Part shown: piece by piece, positions 24,836-33,670 of the stretch
Layout: each line of letters starts with the position of its first letter
Numbering within the stretch: the stretch's first letter is position 1
DNA from: Paenibacillus cymbidii
GTDB taxonomy: Bacteria; Bacillota; Bacilli; Paenibacillales; NBRC-103111
Assembly: GCF_004764705.1 (NCBI RefSeq)
Contig: NZ_SHLX01000003.1
Coordinates: 186,001 to 250,000, forward strand
Direction: 5' to 3'
Length of the DNA stretch: 64,000 nt
The notes under the pieces: model-generated
Databases searched by the model: none
Seen by the model: only the letters and a program-made list of their open reading frames with translations
What the model was told of the DNA's origin: nothing
Translations under genes and position numbers: made by a program

Positions 24836-25266
24836 TTGAGCACGTCCAGGTTTTTCTGCAGCTCCTCCAGCTTCTTCTTCACTTCGGCGAGCTGGGTGTA
24901 CAGCTGGTTGCTGTTGTCGGTTTTGCTGTTGGCGCTGTCCTTCGTGAAAGCGAGCAGTTCGTTTAGCGAATCTACCTTGGCCTGCAGCGCGGCCATTTCG
25001 CCGTTCATCGCCGTCTTCAGATCGGCAATCTGCTTGTCGTAATCCGCCTGAACGACGGTCAACTGCTGCTGCGTTTGCTGCGACAGCTCGGTCGTAATTT
25101 GGGCGCGCATATATTGCGAATACATCCAGGTTCCATAAACACCCGAGCCGATCAACAGCAACCAGGTGGCAAACAACAGCTTGTATGTATGCTTGCGCGG
25201 TTTGGCAGCTTTGGTGGTCCGGACGTTGTACAGCTGTTCGTTCATTACTTCCAGAGGAGTTCCCAT
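24832..25266 (-). CDS. Membrane-anchored coiled-coil protein
   Basis: 144 residues. A cytoplasmic basic N terminus is followed by one hydrophobic helix (about residues 29-48, LLFATWLLLIGSGVYGTWMY) and an extracytoplasmic coiled coil to the end (LTVVQADYDKQIADLKTAMN; VDSLNELLAF; LAEVKKKLEELQKNLDVL). It is not a recognised family. The start is ATG 25266, 5 bases after GGCGAGG. It overlaps the next gene by 4 bases, so it probably forms a complex or scaffold with that NAGPA-type protein. Confidence 0.72.
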   Translation of the reverse strand: MGTPLEVMNEQLYNVRTTKAAKPRKHTYKLLFATWLLLIGSGVYGTWMYSQYMRAQITTELSQQTQQQLTVVQADYDKQIADLKTAMNGEMAALQAKVDSLNELLAFTKDSANSKTDNSNQLYTQLAEVKKKLEELQKNLDVLK

Positions 25267-25476
25267 CGTCGCCTCGCCTTTCATCATTTGGTCATTGTAA
25301 CAGCTGACTTGCATCGATCACATAAAAATCATTATACCACAAAAAGGCAGTTGCCCGCTTGTCGTCCGCCGGCGATTCGGGTCGGTTGGGAGCGGATCGT
25401 TCCGAACAATGGGAGAGAGTCACCCATACGTTTATACCTCACATAGACTAATTCTGTTGCGGTCGTTATAATTTTC

Positions 25477-25505
25477 TTTACAGCGAACGATTATCCGCAT
25501 ATAAT
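25477..25505 (+). promoter_or_regulatory. Putative promoter of the TSUP gene
   Basis: TTTACA (25477-25482), 17-base spacer, TATAAT (25500-25505), 38 bases upstream of the ATG at 25544. Nothing else is seen in 25315-25476. Confidence 0.7.
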
Positions 25506-25543
25506 TCCTATGTATATAGTTGGTATTATGAGGTGGCGACCAG

Positions 25544-26314
25544 ATGGACTGGAGCTTGCACATTGGTTTGATGGGATTGCTTGTAGGATTGCTTGTAGGG
25601 ATGACCGGGGTCGGGGGCGCAGCCCTGCTTACGCCGCTGCTCGTGCTCATCGGGATTAATCCGACTGTTGCGGTCGGAACAGATTTGTTTTACAATTCGG
25701 TGACGAAATTGTTCGGCACGATTCAGCATGTCCGGCAAAAGACGGTCAACTGGAAGATGGTCCGTTATTTGGCGTACGGCAGCATTCCCGGGGCGGCTGT
25801 TTCCATCGTGCTGTTGCAGCTGTATAAAGCGGCTTACGACAATCAGGAAGCCACGATCAAAAAGGCGCTCGGCGTCGTGCTGATCGTCGTGGCAGTCGCC
25901 ACGATCGTCTGGCAATTGCTGCACAACCGCGTCAAGGAAAACCGCATCCAGCAAATGGCGCTCGAACGCAAACGCGGCATGACGATAGCGATCGGCTTCG
26001 TGCTCGGCTTCATCGTCGGTTTGACGTCGATAGGTTCGGGCTCGCTGTTTGCGCTGGCGATGATTTTTCTGTACCGGCTGAAGGCGACGGAAGTCGTCGG
26101 CACCGACATCGCTCACGCCTTCCTGCTCGTGACGGCGGCTTCGGTGCTGCACGCGAACTTGAACCATATCGATTACAGCCTGGCGTTCAACTTGCTGGTC
26201 GGCTCCGTTCCCGGCGTCTTGATCGGAAGCGGACTGGCGACGAGGCTGCCGGCTCGCCCGCTGCGCACGATAATGGCGACGCTTATATTCCTCAGCGGCA
26301 TCAAACTCATCTGA
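25544..26314 (+). CDS. TSUP (TauE/SafE) family anion exporter
   Basis: A 256-residue membrane protein with about 8 helices in two similar halves. Each half starts with the family's glycine-rich motif: GLLVGMTGVGGAALLTPLL and GFIVGLTSIGSGSLFALAM. TVAVGTDLFYNSVTK and EVVGTDIAHAFLL are the paired substrate motifs. Members export sulfite or organosulfur anions; the substrate here cannot be told from sequence. GAGGTGG precedes the ATG. It is monocistronic and convergent with a response-regulator gene. Confidence 0.88.
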   Translation: MDWSLHIGLMGLLVGLLVGMTGVGGAALLTPLLVLIGINPTVAVGTDLFYNSVTKLFGTIQHVRQKTVNWKMVRYLAYGSIPGAAVSIVLLQLYKAAYDNQEATIKKALGVVLIVVAVATIVWQLLHNRVKENRIQQMALERKRGMTIAIGFVLGFIVGLTSIGSGSLFALAMIFLYRLKATEVVGTDIAHAFLLVTAASVLHANLNHIDYSLAFNLLVGSVPGVLIGSGLATRLPARPLRTIMATLIFLSGIKLI

Positions 26315-26317
26315 TCG

Positions 26318-27982
26318 TCAGGGCGATGCGCCCGGCTGCCTTTCGGCCGGCGCATCGCCTTCTTCGTGCTCGCGCCGGTATTCGCCCGGTGTTTTCCCCT
26401 CCAGCTTCTTGAACACCTTGCTGAAATATTTTTCGTCCTTGTAGCCGACGGTGGCGGCGATTTGCGCGATGCGCAAGCTGCGGTTCAGCAGCAGCAGCTT
26501 CGCCTTGTCCATCCGGATCCGTTCGATGTAATCGGACAAGTTGACGCCGATATCCTGCTTGAACTTGCGGGAAATGTATTCCCTGCTCAGGAAGAAGCGC
26601 GCGGCGATATCCTGCAGCGCGATCTCTTCGTCGTAATGCCGCTCGATATAGGCGGCGATGTCGAACATGATGCGGCTTTCGCGGTGCTGGAAGTCCGCCA
26701 CCCGCCGCGCCAGCGCAATCATGCCGGTCGCGAACCGCTCCTCCCAGGCGGCGACGGACAACGTGCCGTCGACCGCCACGGGCGGCTCGAATGCCAGTTC
26801 TGCCGCCAATGCCATAGACGGCTGCCGTTCGGTTTCGCCGCCGAACAGCTCCTGCTGCCAGCGCTCGCGCTGCAGCGCAAATTCGTACTGCCACAGCTCG
26901 AGCTGCTCCTCGCTGATCGAAGACAGGCCGCGGATGGCGGCGAACAGCCCGGAGACGGCGTGGCGGATCCGCTCTTCGTTGCCGCTGCGCACGGCGAGCC
27001 GCAAGCCGGCTTCGTATTCGCCGAGCCGCAGCGCGGGCGACGACGTCGGCGCTTCCGCTGCCGAATAGGCGAACACGCTGCCGCCGCGCGCGAGCAGATT
27101 GCGCCGCTTGAGGGCGCGCTGCGCTTCGCGCAGCGACTCGGCGACGCCGCCCGGGAACGGGCGTACCGAGCCGAGCCCGAACGCGGCGCGCCCTTGCAGC
27201 GCGGCGAACAGGCCGGCGTTGATGCGCGCAAGCAGCGCTTCCGCGTCGCCTAGCCGGCGCCAAAGCAGCAGCACGATTTCGCTGTCGCTGTTCCAGAAGC
27301 GGAACGCGTAGCCGGCGGCTGCCTCGCGCAGCAGCTCGTTGCAGATGTTGCTCAGCGTGAAGAACAGCAAATCCGGCGACGAAGCGAATTTATCGCGGAT
27401 GACCCGGTCGAGCGCGGACAGGCGAAGCACGGCGACCCGGCATTCGCGCGTGTCCGCCGCCAGGCCGAACTCGCGCTGCAGGCTGCCCTGGATCGTGTCG
27501 TAATAAGACGGATCGCCGGCAAGGTTGGAAAACATTTTATCCCAGTACACCGGCTTGAGCTGGTTCACTTCAATCGAACGCTCGCGGCTCGTCTGCAGCG
27601 CAAGATCTTCGCGCTTGCGGCAATCGACCGCTTTGGCCGCCGCGGCGCGCAGCTCGTCTTCTACGATCGGCTTAAGGATGTAGTCGATGCCGCCGAACTT
27701 GACTGTATTGCGCACGAATTCGAAGTCGTCGTGGCCGCTGATCACGACCGTTTTGGTCCGCGGGTACCGCTCCGCCAGCCATTCCAGCAGCCGGATGCCG
27801 CTCGGCCCCGGCATCAGCATGTCGGTGAACACGATTTCCGGTTCCTCGCGTTCGACGCAGGCGATCGCTTCCGCCACATTGTCCGCCTCCAGCAGCGTTT
27901 CGATGCCGAATTCGTTCCAGTCGATCAACAGGCGGATGGCGTCCCGCACATGCTGTTCATCGTCGACGATGAGCGCTTTCAT
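26318..27982 (-). CDS. YesN-type response regulator with AraC helix-turn-helix
   Basis: 554 residues: a receiver domain with D7/D8 pocket, phosphoacceptor D54 (VFTDMLMPGPSG) and Lys in YILKPI, a long middle region of about 300 residues, and an AraC-type double helix-turn-helix (DIAAYIERHYDEEIALQDIA, FFLSREYISRKFKQDIGVN, IAATVGYKDEKYFSKVFKKLEGKTPGEYRR). Its start overlaps the stop of the kinase gene by one base (TAATG). Such pairs control the neighbouring sugar ABC genes, here the divergent permease-permease-binding protein operon. The middle region is typical of Paenibacillus YesN proteins. Confidence 0.92.
   Translation of the reverse strand: MKALIVDDEQHVRDAIRLLIDWNEFGIETLLEADNVAEAIACVEREEPEIVFTDMLMPGPSGIRLLEWLAERYPRTKTVVISGHDDFEFVRNTVKFGGIDYILKPIVEDELRAAAAKAVDCRKREDLALQTSRERSIEVNQLKPVYWDKMFSNLAGDPSYYDTIQGSLQREFGLAADTRECRVAVLRLSALDRVIRDKFASSPDLLFFTLSNICNELLREAAAGYAFRFWNSDSEIVLLLWRRLGDAEALLARINAGLFAALQGRAAFGLGSVRPFPGGVAESLREAQRALKRRNLLARGGSVFAYSAAEAPTSSPALRLGEYEAGLRLAVRSGNEERIRHAVSGLFAAIRGLSSISEEQLELWQYEFALQRERWQQELFGGETERQPSMALAAELAFEPPVAVDGTLSVAAWEERFATGMIALARRVADFQHRESRIMFDIAAYIERHYDEEIALQDIAARFFLSREYISRKFKQDIGVNLSDYIERIRMDKAKLLLLNRSLRIAQIAATVGYKDEKYFSKVFKKLEGKTPGEYRREHEEGDAPAERQPGASP
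26322..26364 (+). terminator. Possible terminator of the TSUP gene inside the end of the convergent gene
   Basis: GGCGATGCGC (26322-26331) pairs with GCGCATCGCC (26350-26359), followed by TTCTTC. The sequence also codes for the last residues of the regulator gene on the other strand. Confidence 0.5.
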
Positions 27983-29814
27983 TATGCTTCACTCCCCCCA
28001 TGTGGTTCGCGTCCCGAGCCGCCGCTAGCCGCACGCGGTCCGGCCGGCGGAATGCGCAGCGTGACGCGGAAGCCGTGCGGCTCCACGGCTGCGATATCCA
28101 TCCGCGCCTCGTCGCCGTACGTCAGCTTCAGCCGCGACAGCACATTGGCCAGACCGATGCTGCTTCCGGCCGGTTCGGCGGCAGGGAAATCGTCCTGCCG
28201 CAGCCTGCGGCGCAATTGCTCCAACGCTTCCTCCGCCAGCCCCGGCCCGTTGTCGGCCGTTTCGATCACGAGCCAGCCGTCCTCCAGGCGGCAGGAGAGC
28301 GCAAGTTCCCCCTCGCGCGTTTCGCGGTAATACCCGTGCTTGAAATAGTTTTCGACCAGCGGCTGAACGATCATCTTCGGCACCGGTTCGGCCAGCGTAT
28401 CCGCGGCGACGGCGAAGCCTGCCTGAAGCTGGCCGCCGAACCGCTGCTTCTGCAGCTCGATGTATGCCTTGACGTAATCGATCTCCCTCGCCAGCGGCAC
28501 GATCGATTCGTTCGTGTCCATGCCGTAGCGCATCATTTTGCCCAGCGCGGCGATGAGAGAATAAATTTGACGCTGCTCGCGCTGCAGCGCCAGCGTGCCG
28601 ATCGACTGCAGCGCATTGTTCAGAAAATGCGGATTGATTTGCGCCTGCAGCGCCTTCAGCTCGTTCGTCTTGTTCGCCAGCGCCAGCCGGTATTCGCGCA
28701 CGACAAGCTGGTCGATCGTCTGCATCATGTCGGCGAAGCGGCGGGCGAGGATGCCGAATTCGTCCCGGCTGCGGATGTCGATCGCCACGTTCCAGCTGCC
28801 CGTCTGGATGCGGTGCATGTAGCCGATCAGCTTCTTGATCGGGTTCGTAAACCGGATCGAAATGACGACGGTGGCGGCAATGGCGATGAGCAGAAACAAC
28901 GTATAAACGAGACTGTTGACCAGCGTCAATTGGCGGCCGTTCGCGGACAAGGTGGCGTTCGGGATGCGTTTGACGATCGTCCAGTCCATGTAATCGGTTT
29001 TCATCTTTTCGTAGACGAGCACGCCGGCAAACCCTTTGCCGTTCCAGCGGAAATGGCCGGCGTTCGTTTCTTCCGCCTGAAGCTCCCGCACCCAGCCGTC
29101 CGTCAGCTGCCGGCCGATCAGCCCCGGCTCGGAAGCGTAAACGGCCGTTCCCGAACGGTCGAGGATATACAGCTCCTCCTGCCCTTCGGCATACAGCTGG
29201 CGGCTGATCGCCGCGATGACATCGGGGCGGATATCGACCATCAGCAAACCGAGATCCTCTTTGGACGGCACGTCGTACAACGAGCGCTGGAATGTCAGCA
29301 CAACCGTCTCCGGGATATAAGTGTCCGCATAGCTGCGCGCCGGGTGCGGCGGCAGCAGCCGGGCTTCGCCGAGCGCCAGGCCGCCGGCCGAATCGACAGC
29401 GGCGTCGCCCAGGCGGCGGAACGAGCGGTTGGCGGCGATGGCGTAAGCTAGCTTGCTTTTGGCCACGTACAGGTACATTTGCTCCGATTCGTCGACGGCG
29501 TAATAAATCGCCTGCATCGCGCGGTAAATTTCGCGGTCGCTCAAATAGTCCGAACCGCCGGTGGACAAAATATCGTACAAGCTCGTTCCCTGGCTGATGA
29601 GGTAAACCGACAGCGTCGCCTTGTTGATCGTGTTCATGTAGTTGACGATGTTCGCCGTGCCCTGCTCGAGCAGGCGGGAGCTGCTCGCCACCGTTTCGTC
29701 CGTGACGCGATTGTTCGTCATGACATAGGTAATGACGATGGACGCGGCGATCGGAATGATCGTTGCGACGAGCATAAACAGCACAAGCTTGTTGCGGATG
29801 CTGCTTCGGATCAT
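27982..29814 (-). CDS. YesM-type sensor histidine kinase
   Basis: 610 residues. Membrane helix 1 is at about 11-31, then an extracellular Cache-like sensor of about 260 residues, membrane helix 2 near 298-320, HAMP, a His_kinase domain (LQAQINPHFLNNALQSIG, with phosphoacceptor His) and a HATPase domain (VQPLVENYFKHGYYRE; ETADNGPGL; SIGLANVLSRLKLTYG). GGGAGGACG precedes the ATG. It is the first gene of a kinase-regulator operon, divergent from the ABC genes at 29987. It probably senses an extracellular sugar or a sugar-loaded binding protein. Confidence 0.92.
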   Translation of the reverse strand: MIRSSIRNKLVLFMLVATIIPIAASIVITYVMTNNRVTDETVASSSRLLEQGTANIVNYMNTINKATLSVYLISQGTSLYDILSTGGSDYLSDREIYRAMQAIYYAVDESEQMYLYVAKSKLAYAIAANRSFRRLGDAAVDSAGGLALGEARLLPPHPARSYADTYIPETVVLTFQRSLYDVPSKEDLGLLMVDIRPDVIAAISRQLYAEGQEELYILDRSGTAVYASEPGLIGRQLTDGWVRELQAEETNAGHFRWNGKGFAGVLVYEKMKTDYMDWTIVKRIPNATLSANGRQLTLVNSLVYTLFLLIAIAATVVISIRFTNPIKKLIGYMHRIQTGSWNVAIDIRSRDEFGILARRFADMMQTIDQLVVREYRLALANKTNELKALQAQINPHFLNNALQSIGTLALQREQRQIYSLIAALGKMMRYGMDTNESIVPLAREIDYVKAYIELQKQRFGGQLQAGFAVAADTLAEPVPKMIVQPLVENYFKHGYYRETREGELALSCRLEDGWLVIETADNGPGLAEEALEQLRRRLRQDDFPAAEPAGSSIGLANVLSRLKLTYGDEARMDIAAVEPHGFRVTLRIPPAGPRAASGGSGREPHGGSEA

Positions 29815-29935
29815 GAATTCGTCCTCCCGCCGGCGGCGTTATTTAATCGAATGTGGCCCCATTGTACCAGCCCGGGTCAATAAATTCCACCTTACTCGTC
29901 ACCAGTGTCTGTGTAAGGAGGACACATTGCGCGGC

Positions 29936-29955
29936 TATACTGGAAGAAACGTTTC
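29936..29955 (+). promoter_or_regulatory. Divergent control region: -10 and LacI-type operator-like dyad
   Basis: TATACT (29936-29941) is a possible -10 for the permease operon. GAAACGTTTC (29946-29955), a perfect 10-base dyad with a central CG as in LacI/CcpA-type operators, overlaps the expected start site. On the minus strand TACAAT (29861-29866) may serve the kinase gene. Confidence 0.4.
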
Positions 29956-29986
29956 CCATGTGAGAAAGGAAAGGGGCTGACCGAAT

Positions 29987-30871
29987 ATGAATGGGCGAAA
30001 ATGGGCCGGCGGCCTGATCCGGCAAAGCGTATTCGTCGGGCCGGCGCTCGTCTGCTTCGCGCTGATCGTAGCCGTGCCGTTCCTGCTCAGCGTTTATTAT
30101 TCGTTCACCGAATGGAACGGGATCAGTGCGGGCATCGAGTGGGTCGGGTTGGACAATTTTCGCCAAATCGTGCTGCACGACAGCGATTTCCGCCATGCGT
30201 TCTGGTTTACGATTCGTTTCTCCGTCGCCTCCGTAGTGCTCACGAACGCGCTCGGCTTCGCGCTGGCGCTGCTGCTGACACAGGCGCTCAAGACGCGCAT
30301 GGTGCTGCGCACGGCTTTTTTCCTGCCGAACGTGATCGGAGGGCTGCTGCTCGGCTTCATCTGGCAATTCATCTTCGTCAAAGTGTTCGCCACGCTCGGC
30401 GAGCATACCGGCATCGGCTTCTTCCAGCTGCCGTGGCTCGGGGACGCGCCGACCGCCTTCTGGGGCATCGTGATCGTCAGCGTGTGGCAGGGGGCCGGCT
30501 ATTTGATGGTCATCTACATCGCGGCACTGAACAACGTGCCGAAGGAGCTGACCGAAGCGGCGCGCATCGACGGAGCGGGGCGACTGACCCTGCTGCGCAG
30601 CGTGACAGTGCCGCTCATTATGCCGGCGGTGACGGTTTGTTTATTTTTGACCATATCGTGGGCGTTTAAAATGTTCGATCTTAACGTGTCGCTGACCAAG
30701 GGCGGTCCGTTCAATTCGACCGAATCGGTGGCGCTCAACATTTACCAGGAAGCGTTCCGCAATAACCGTTACGGGCTCGGCACGGCGAAAGCGTTTGTCT
30801 TCTTTATCGTCGTGGCGCTCATTACGGTGCTGCAGGTCACGTACACGAAGAAGAAGGAGGTCGAGGCGTGA
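29987..30871 (+). CDS. Sugar ABC transporter permease (MalF/UgpA type)
   Basis: 294 residues with six membrane helices and the binding-protein-dependent transport signature that docks the ATPase: EAARIDGAGRLTLLRSVTVPLIMP. The short N terminus before helix 1 (VGPALVCFALIVAVPFLLSVYYSFTEW) fits CUT1-family permeases. It is the first gene of a three-gene operon, with ribosome site AAGGAAAGGGG. It pairs with the next permease, with which it overlaps. No ATPase gene is present, so a multi-use ATPase such as MsmX is expected elsewhere. Confidence 0.92.
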   Translation: MNGRKWAGGLIRQSVFVGPALVCFALIVAVPFLLSVYYSFTEWNGISAGIEWVGLDNFRQIVLHDSDFRHAFWFTIRFSVASVVLTNALGFALALLLTQALKTRMVLRTAFFLPNVIGGLLLGFIWQFIFVKVFATLGEHTGIGFFQLPWLGDAPTAFWGIVIVSVWQGAGYLMVIYIAALNNVPKELTEAARIDGAGRLTLLRSVTVPLIMPAVTVCLFLTISWAFKMFDLNVSLTKGGPFNSTESVALNIYQEAFRNNRYGLGTAKAFVFFIVVALITVLQVTYTKKKEVEA

Positions 30872-31707
30872 TGGGCACGATGCAACGTTATTCGCTGCGC
30901 ACCTTCGCGCTTGAGCTGATCGCCGTCGTACTGGCGCTGCTGTTCCTGGTGCCGTTCTACTTCGTGCTGGCGAATTCGTTCAAAAGCTTCGGCGACCTGT
31001 TGGCGGATACGGCCGGTTTGCCGAAATCGCTCTCTTTCGACAATTACTCGCGCGTGTGGGACATCATTCAATTCCCGAAAGTGTTTCTGAACTCGCTGCT
31101 CATTACCGTGTTCAGCAACGCAGGACTCGTCGTGATCAGCGGCATGGCGGCGTACCGCATCGTCCGGGCGCCGAGCCGGTTCAACCGGCTGCTGTTCGGC
31201 TGCTTCGTAGCGGCGATGGTCATCCCGTTCCAGTCGATCATGATTCCGCTCGTCAAGGTTGCGTCGAACGTCGGCCTGATGGGCAGCATACCGGGGCTTG
31301 TCATTTGCTACTTCGGGTTCGGCGTGTCGCTGAACTTGTTCCTGTACCACGGCTTCATCAAAGCGATTCCGCGCGAAATCGAAGAGTCGGCCGTCGTTGA
31401 CGGGTGCACGGCGTACGGCGTGTTCTGGCGTATCGTCTTCCCGCTGCTGAAGCCGATGACGGTGACGATCGTGCTGCTGAACAGCCTGTGGATCTGGAAC
31501 GATTTCCTGCTGCCGCTGCTGATGCTGAACAACCCGAACATCCGCACGATTCCGCTGGCGACGTATTCTTTTTTCGGCCAATATACGAAGCAGTGGGATC
31601 TGGCGCTGGCCGCGCTCGTGCTCGGCGTCATGCCGATCGTCGTCTTCTTCCTGGCGATGCAGCGGCATATCATCGAAGGCATTACCGCGGGTTCGGTCAA
31701 AGGGTAA
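30871..31707 (+). CDS. Sugar ABC transporter permease (MalG/UgpE type)
   Basis: A 278-residue inner-membrane partner of the preceding permease. Six helices, the CUT1 family start (VLALLFLVPFYFVLANSFKS) and the coupling motif EIEESAVVDGCTAYGVFWRIVFPLLKP; it ends in ITAGSVKG, the common C terminus of this class. The ATG at 30871 overlaps the previous stop (TGATG); a GTG at 30868 is an alternative 7 bases from AAGGAGG. It acts with the binding protein encoded at 31838. Confidence 0.92.
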   Translation: MGTMQRYSLRTFALELIAVVLALLFLVPFYFVLANSFKSFGDLLADTAGLPKSLSFDNYSRVWDIIQFPKVFLNSLLITVFSNAGLVVISGMAAYRIVRAPSRFNRLLFGCFVAAMVIPFQSIMIPLVKVASNVGLMGSIPGLVICYFGFGVSLNLFLYHGFIKAIPREIEESAVVDGCTAYGVFWRIVFPLLKPMTVTIVLLNSLWIWNDFLLPLLMLNNPNIRTIPLATYSFFGQYTKQWDLALAALVLGVMPIVVFFLAMQRHIIEGITAGSVKG

Positions 31708-31837
31708 CGGCAGCGCGACGGCGAAAAGGGAGTGCAACAAGTTCCACCTAACCGTTCAATATCGTCAGTGGGATTCCTTTTTCAGAGCGATTAGTATAGG
31801 AAGTGCAAAAGAGATCAATACCAGGGAGGTTCTTACG

Positions 31838-33160
31838 ATGAAAAAAATGATGATCGGCGGGCTGGCGCTTGCGCTTACGGCAACCGTTGCGGCCGGCTGC
31901 GGCAACAAGGACAACGGCACGAAAAACGCAAGCAGCCCTTCGCCGTCGGCCGGTGCTTCGGCTTCCGCTTCCGCCACGCCGAAAAAAAACGTCACGATCA
32001 AAATGTTCCAGTTTAAAGTCGAAATTGCCGAGCAGTTGAACAAACTGATCGCCGAATACGAAAAGCAGACCGGGGTGAAAATCCAGGTGGAAACCGTCGG
32101 CGGCGGCGCGGACTACGGCGCGGCGCTGAAGACGAAGTTCAACTCCAACGACAAGCCGGACATTTTCAACAACGGCGGTTATTCCGACCTCGATCTGTGG
32201 GTCGACCAACTGGAGGACTTGTCCGATCAGCCATGGGTCAAGGATCTGGTGAAAGGCGCGGCCGAACCGATGACGAAAAACGGCAAGCTGTACGGCCAGC
32301 CGTTGAACCTCGAAGGATACGGCTTCATCTACAACAAGGATTTGTTCGCGCAAGCCGGCATTACCGAACTGCCGAAAACGCTGACGCAGCTGGAAGCCGC
32401 GGCGAAGAAGCTGCAGGACAAAGGCATTACGGCGTTCGAAAACGGCTACGGCGAATGGTGGGTGCTCGGCAACCACTTCGTGAACCTGCCGTTCGCGCAG
32501 CAGCCGGACCCGAACGCGTTCATTGACGGCCTGAACAAAGGCACGGCCAAAATCAGCGGCAACGCGGCGTTCGACAATTGGGTCAAGCTGTTTGACCTGA
32601 CGCTGAAATACGGCAACAAGAACCCGCTGCAAACCGACTACCATACGCAGGTGACCGACTTCGCCACCGGCAAGGCGGCGATGATGCAGCAGGGCAACTG
32701 GACGCAGGTGCAAATTTCGAAGACGAACCCGAACATCAAGATCGGTTTCCTGCCGATGCCGATCAGCGACGACGCCGCGACGATGGATAAGCTGCCGGTC
32801 GGCGTGCCGAACAACTGGGTCGTAAACAAAAATTCGGCCGTCAAAGACGAAGCGAAAAAATTCCTCAACTGGATGGTCACGTCGGACGCCGGCAAAAAGA
32901 CGATTACGAACGAGTTCAAGTTCATCCCGGCGTTCACGACGATTCCGGCTGACGAAAGCGTGCTTGGCCCGCTTGCGGCCGACATCATCAAGTACAGCAA
33001 GGACGGCAAGACGCTCACCTGGAACTGGTTCAAATTCCCGGTCGGCGAGTCGTCGAGCAAAAAGTTCGGCGATGCGATGCAAGGCTACGTCGGCAAAAAG
33101 TTTACGAAGGAACAAATGCTCGACGACTTCCAGAAAACGTGGGACGGGTTGAAAAAATAA
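31838..33160 (+). CDS. Extracellular sugar-binding lipoprotein (family 1)
   Basis: 440 residues with a lipoprotein signal (MKKMMIGGLALALTATVAAGC, lipobox cysteine at 21), a Ser/Ala linker and a two-lobed solute-binding fold (VTIKMFQFKVEIAEQLNKLI; KPDIFNNGGYSDLD; LYGQPLNLEGYGFIYNKDLF; AAMMQQGNWTQVQI; VGVPNNWVVNK). It captures a sugar at the cell surface for the two permeases. The gene is last in the operon, 130 bases after the second permease, with its own GGGAGG site. A strong terminator follows. The ligand is not identifiable. Confidence 0.92.
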   Translation: MKKMMIGGLALALTATVAAGCGNKDNGTKNASSPSPSAGASASASATPKKNVTIKMFQFKVEIAEQLNKLIAEYEKQTGVKIQVETVGGGADYGAALKTKFNSNDKPDIFNNGGYSDLDLWVDQLEDLSDQPWVKDLVKGAAEPMTKNGKLYGQPLNLEGYGFIYNKDLFAQAGITELPKTLTQLEAAAKKLQDKGITAFENGYGEWWVLGNHFVNLPFAQQPDPNAFIDGLNKGTAKISGNAAFDNWVKLFDLTLKYGNKNPLQTDYHTQVTDFATGKAAMMQQGNWTQVQISKTNPNIKIGFLPMPISDDAATMDKLPVGVPNNWVVNKNSAVKDEAKKFLNWMVTSDAGKKTITNEFKFIPAFTTIPADESVLGPLAADIIKYSKDGKTLTWNWFKFPVGESSSKKFGDAMQGYVGKKFTKEQMLDDFQKTWDGLKK

Positions 33161-33172
33161 GCAAGCTTCTAC

Positions 33173-33205
33173 AAGGCTGAACCGCCTGGCGGTTCAGCCT
33201 TTCGT
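33173..33205 (+). terminator. Terminator after the first sugar ABC operon
   Basis: AAGGCTGAACCGCC (33173-33186) pairs with GGCGGTTCAGCCTT (33188-33201), then a T-rich stretch. Confidence 0.85.
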
Positions 33206-33311
33206 TTCGATTTTCGCCGAAAGAAGCGTTGCGCCAAAGAGCGGCGATCTTGTATCCGCATACATCGGCTATAGGTTGCCGGAATCGCCCGGAATTCCGT
33301 GGAAACGTCGA

Positions 33312-33341
33312 TTTACTTCCAAGCGTCGATCGCGGTAAGAT
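33312..33341 (+). promoter_or_regulatory. Putative promoter of the kimA leader
   Basis: TTTACT (33312-33317), 18-base spacer, TAAGAT (33336-33341), just upstream of the riboswitch. Confidence 0.5.
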
Positions 33342-33350
33342 GACTTTGTT

Positions 33351-33497
33351 CACGCAGTCGCTGAATTTCGTTTATCGAAAACGGGGGAACCAACGGCGCC
33401 AGATCGCAGGCGCAAGGGGTGAATCGGCTTTGCCGCATGGGCATTGCCGTAGGGCTACCGCGAAAGCCCGAATCCGCCAGCTAACCTCGTAAGCGTC
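33351..33497 (+). ncRNA. Cyclic di-AMP riboswitch (ydaO/yuaA class)
   Basis: The conserved pieces of this class appear in order: CGCTGAAT (33359), CGGGGGAACCA (33382-33392), GGGGTGAATCGGC (33416-33428), TAGGGCTACCG, and CCGAATCCGCCAGCTAACC with CTCGTAAGCG to 33495. A terminator follows at 33531 and the downstream gene is KimA, the namesake target. Binding of c-di-AMP favours termination and lowers potassium uptake in homologues. Confidence 0.92.
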
Positions 33498-33530
33498 CAC
33501 CGCGGATGTGAGACGACTTCGGCTGATTGT

Positions 33531-33557
33531 CCGCCGCAAGGATGCCTTGCGGTTTTT
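33531..33557 (+). terminator. Riboswitch expression-platform terminator
   Basis: CCGCAAGG (33533-33540) pairs with CCTTGCGG (33544-33551), then T6. It lies between aptamer and kimA, 114 bases before the start codon. Confidence 0.9.
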
Positions 33558-33670
33558 TGCTGTGCTAAAAAAAACAAATTGGGGAGATTCTAGGGGATGC
33601 ATGAGCGTTTCGCGCAGTCGAGGGTAAAAGAAAACAATGGAAATCGAAACTCGCGAAGGCGGTGTCCTCA

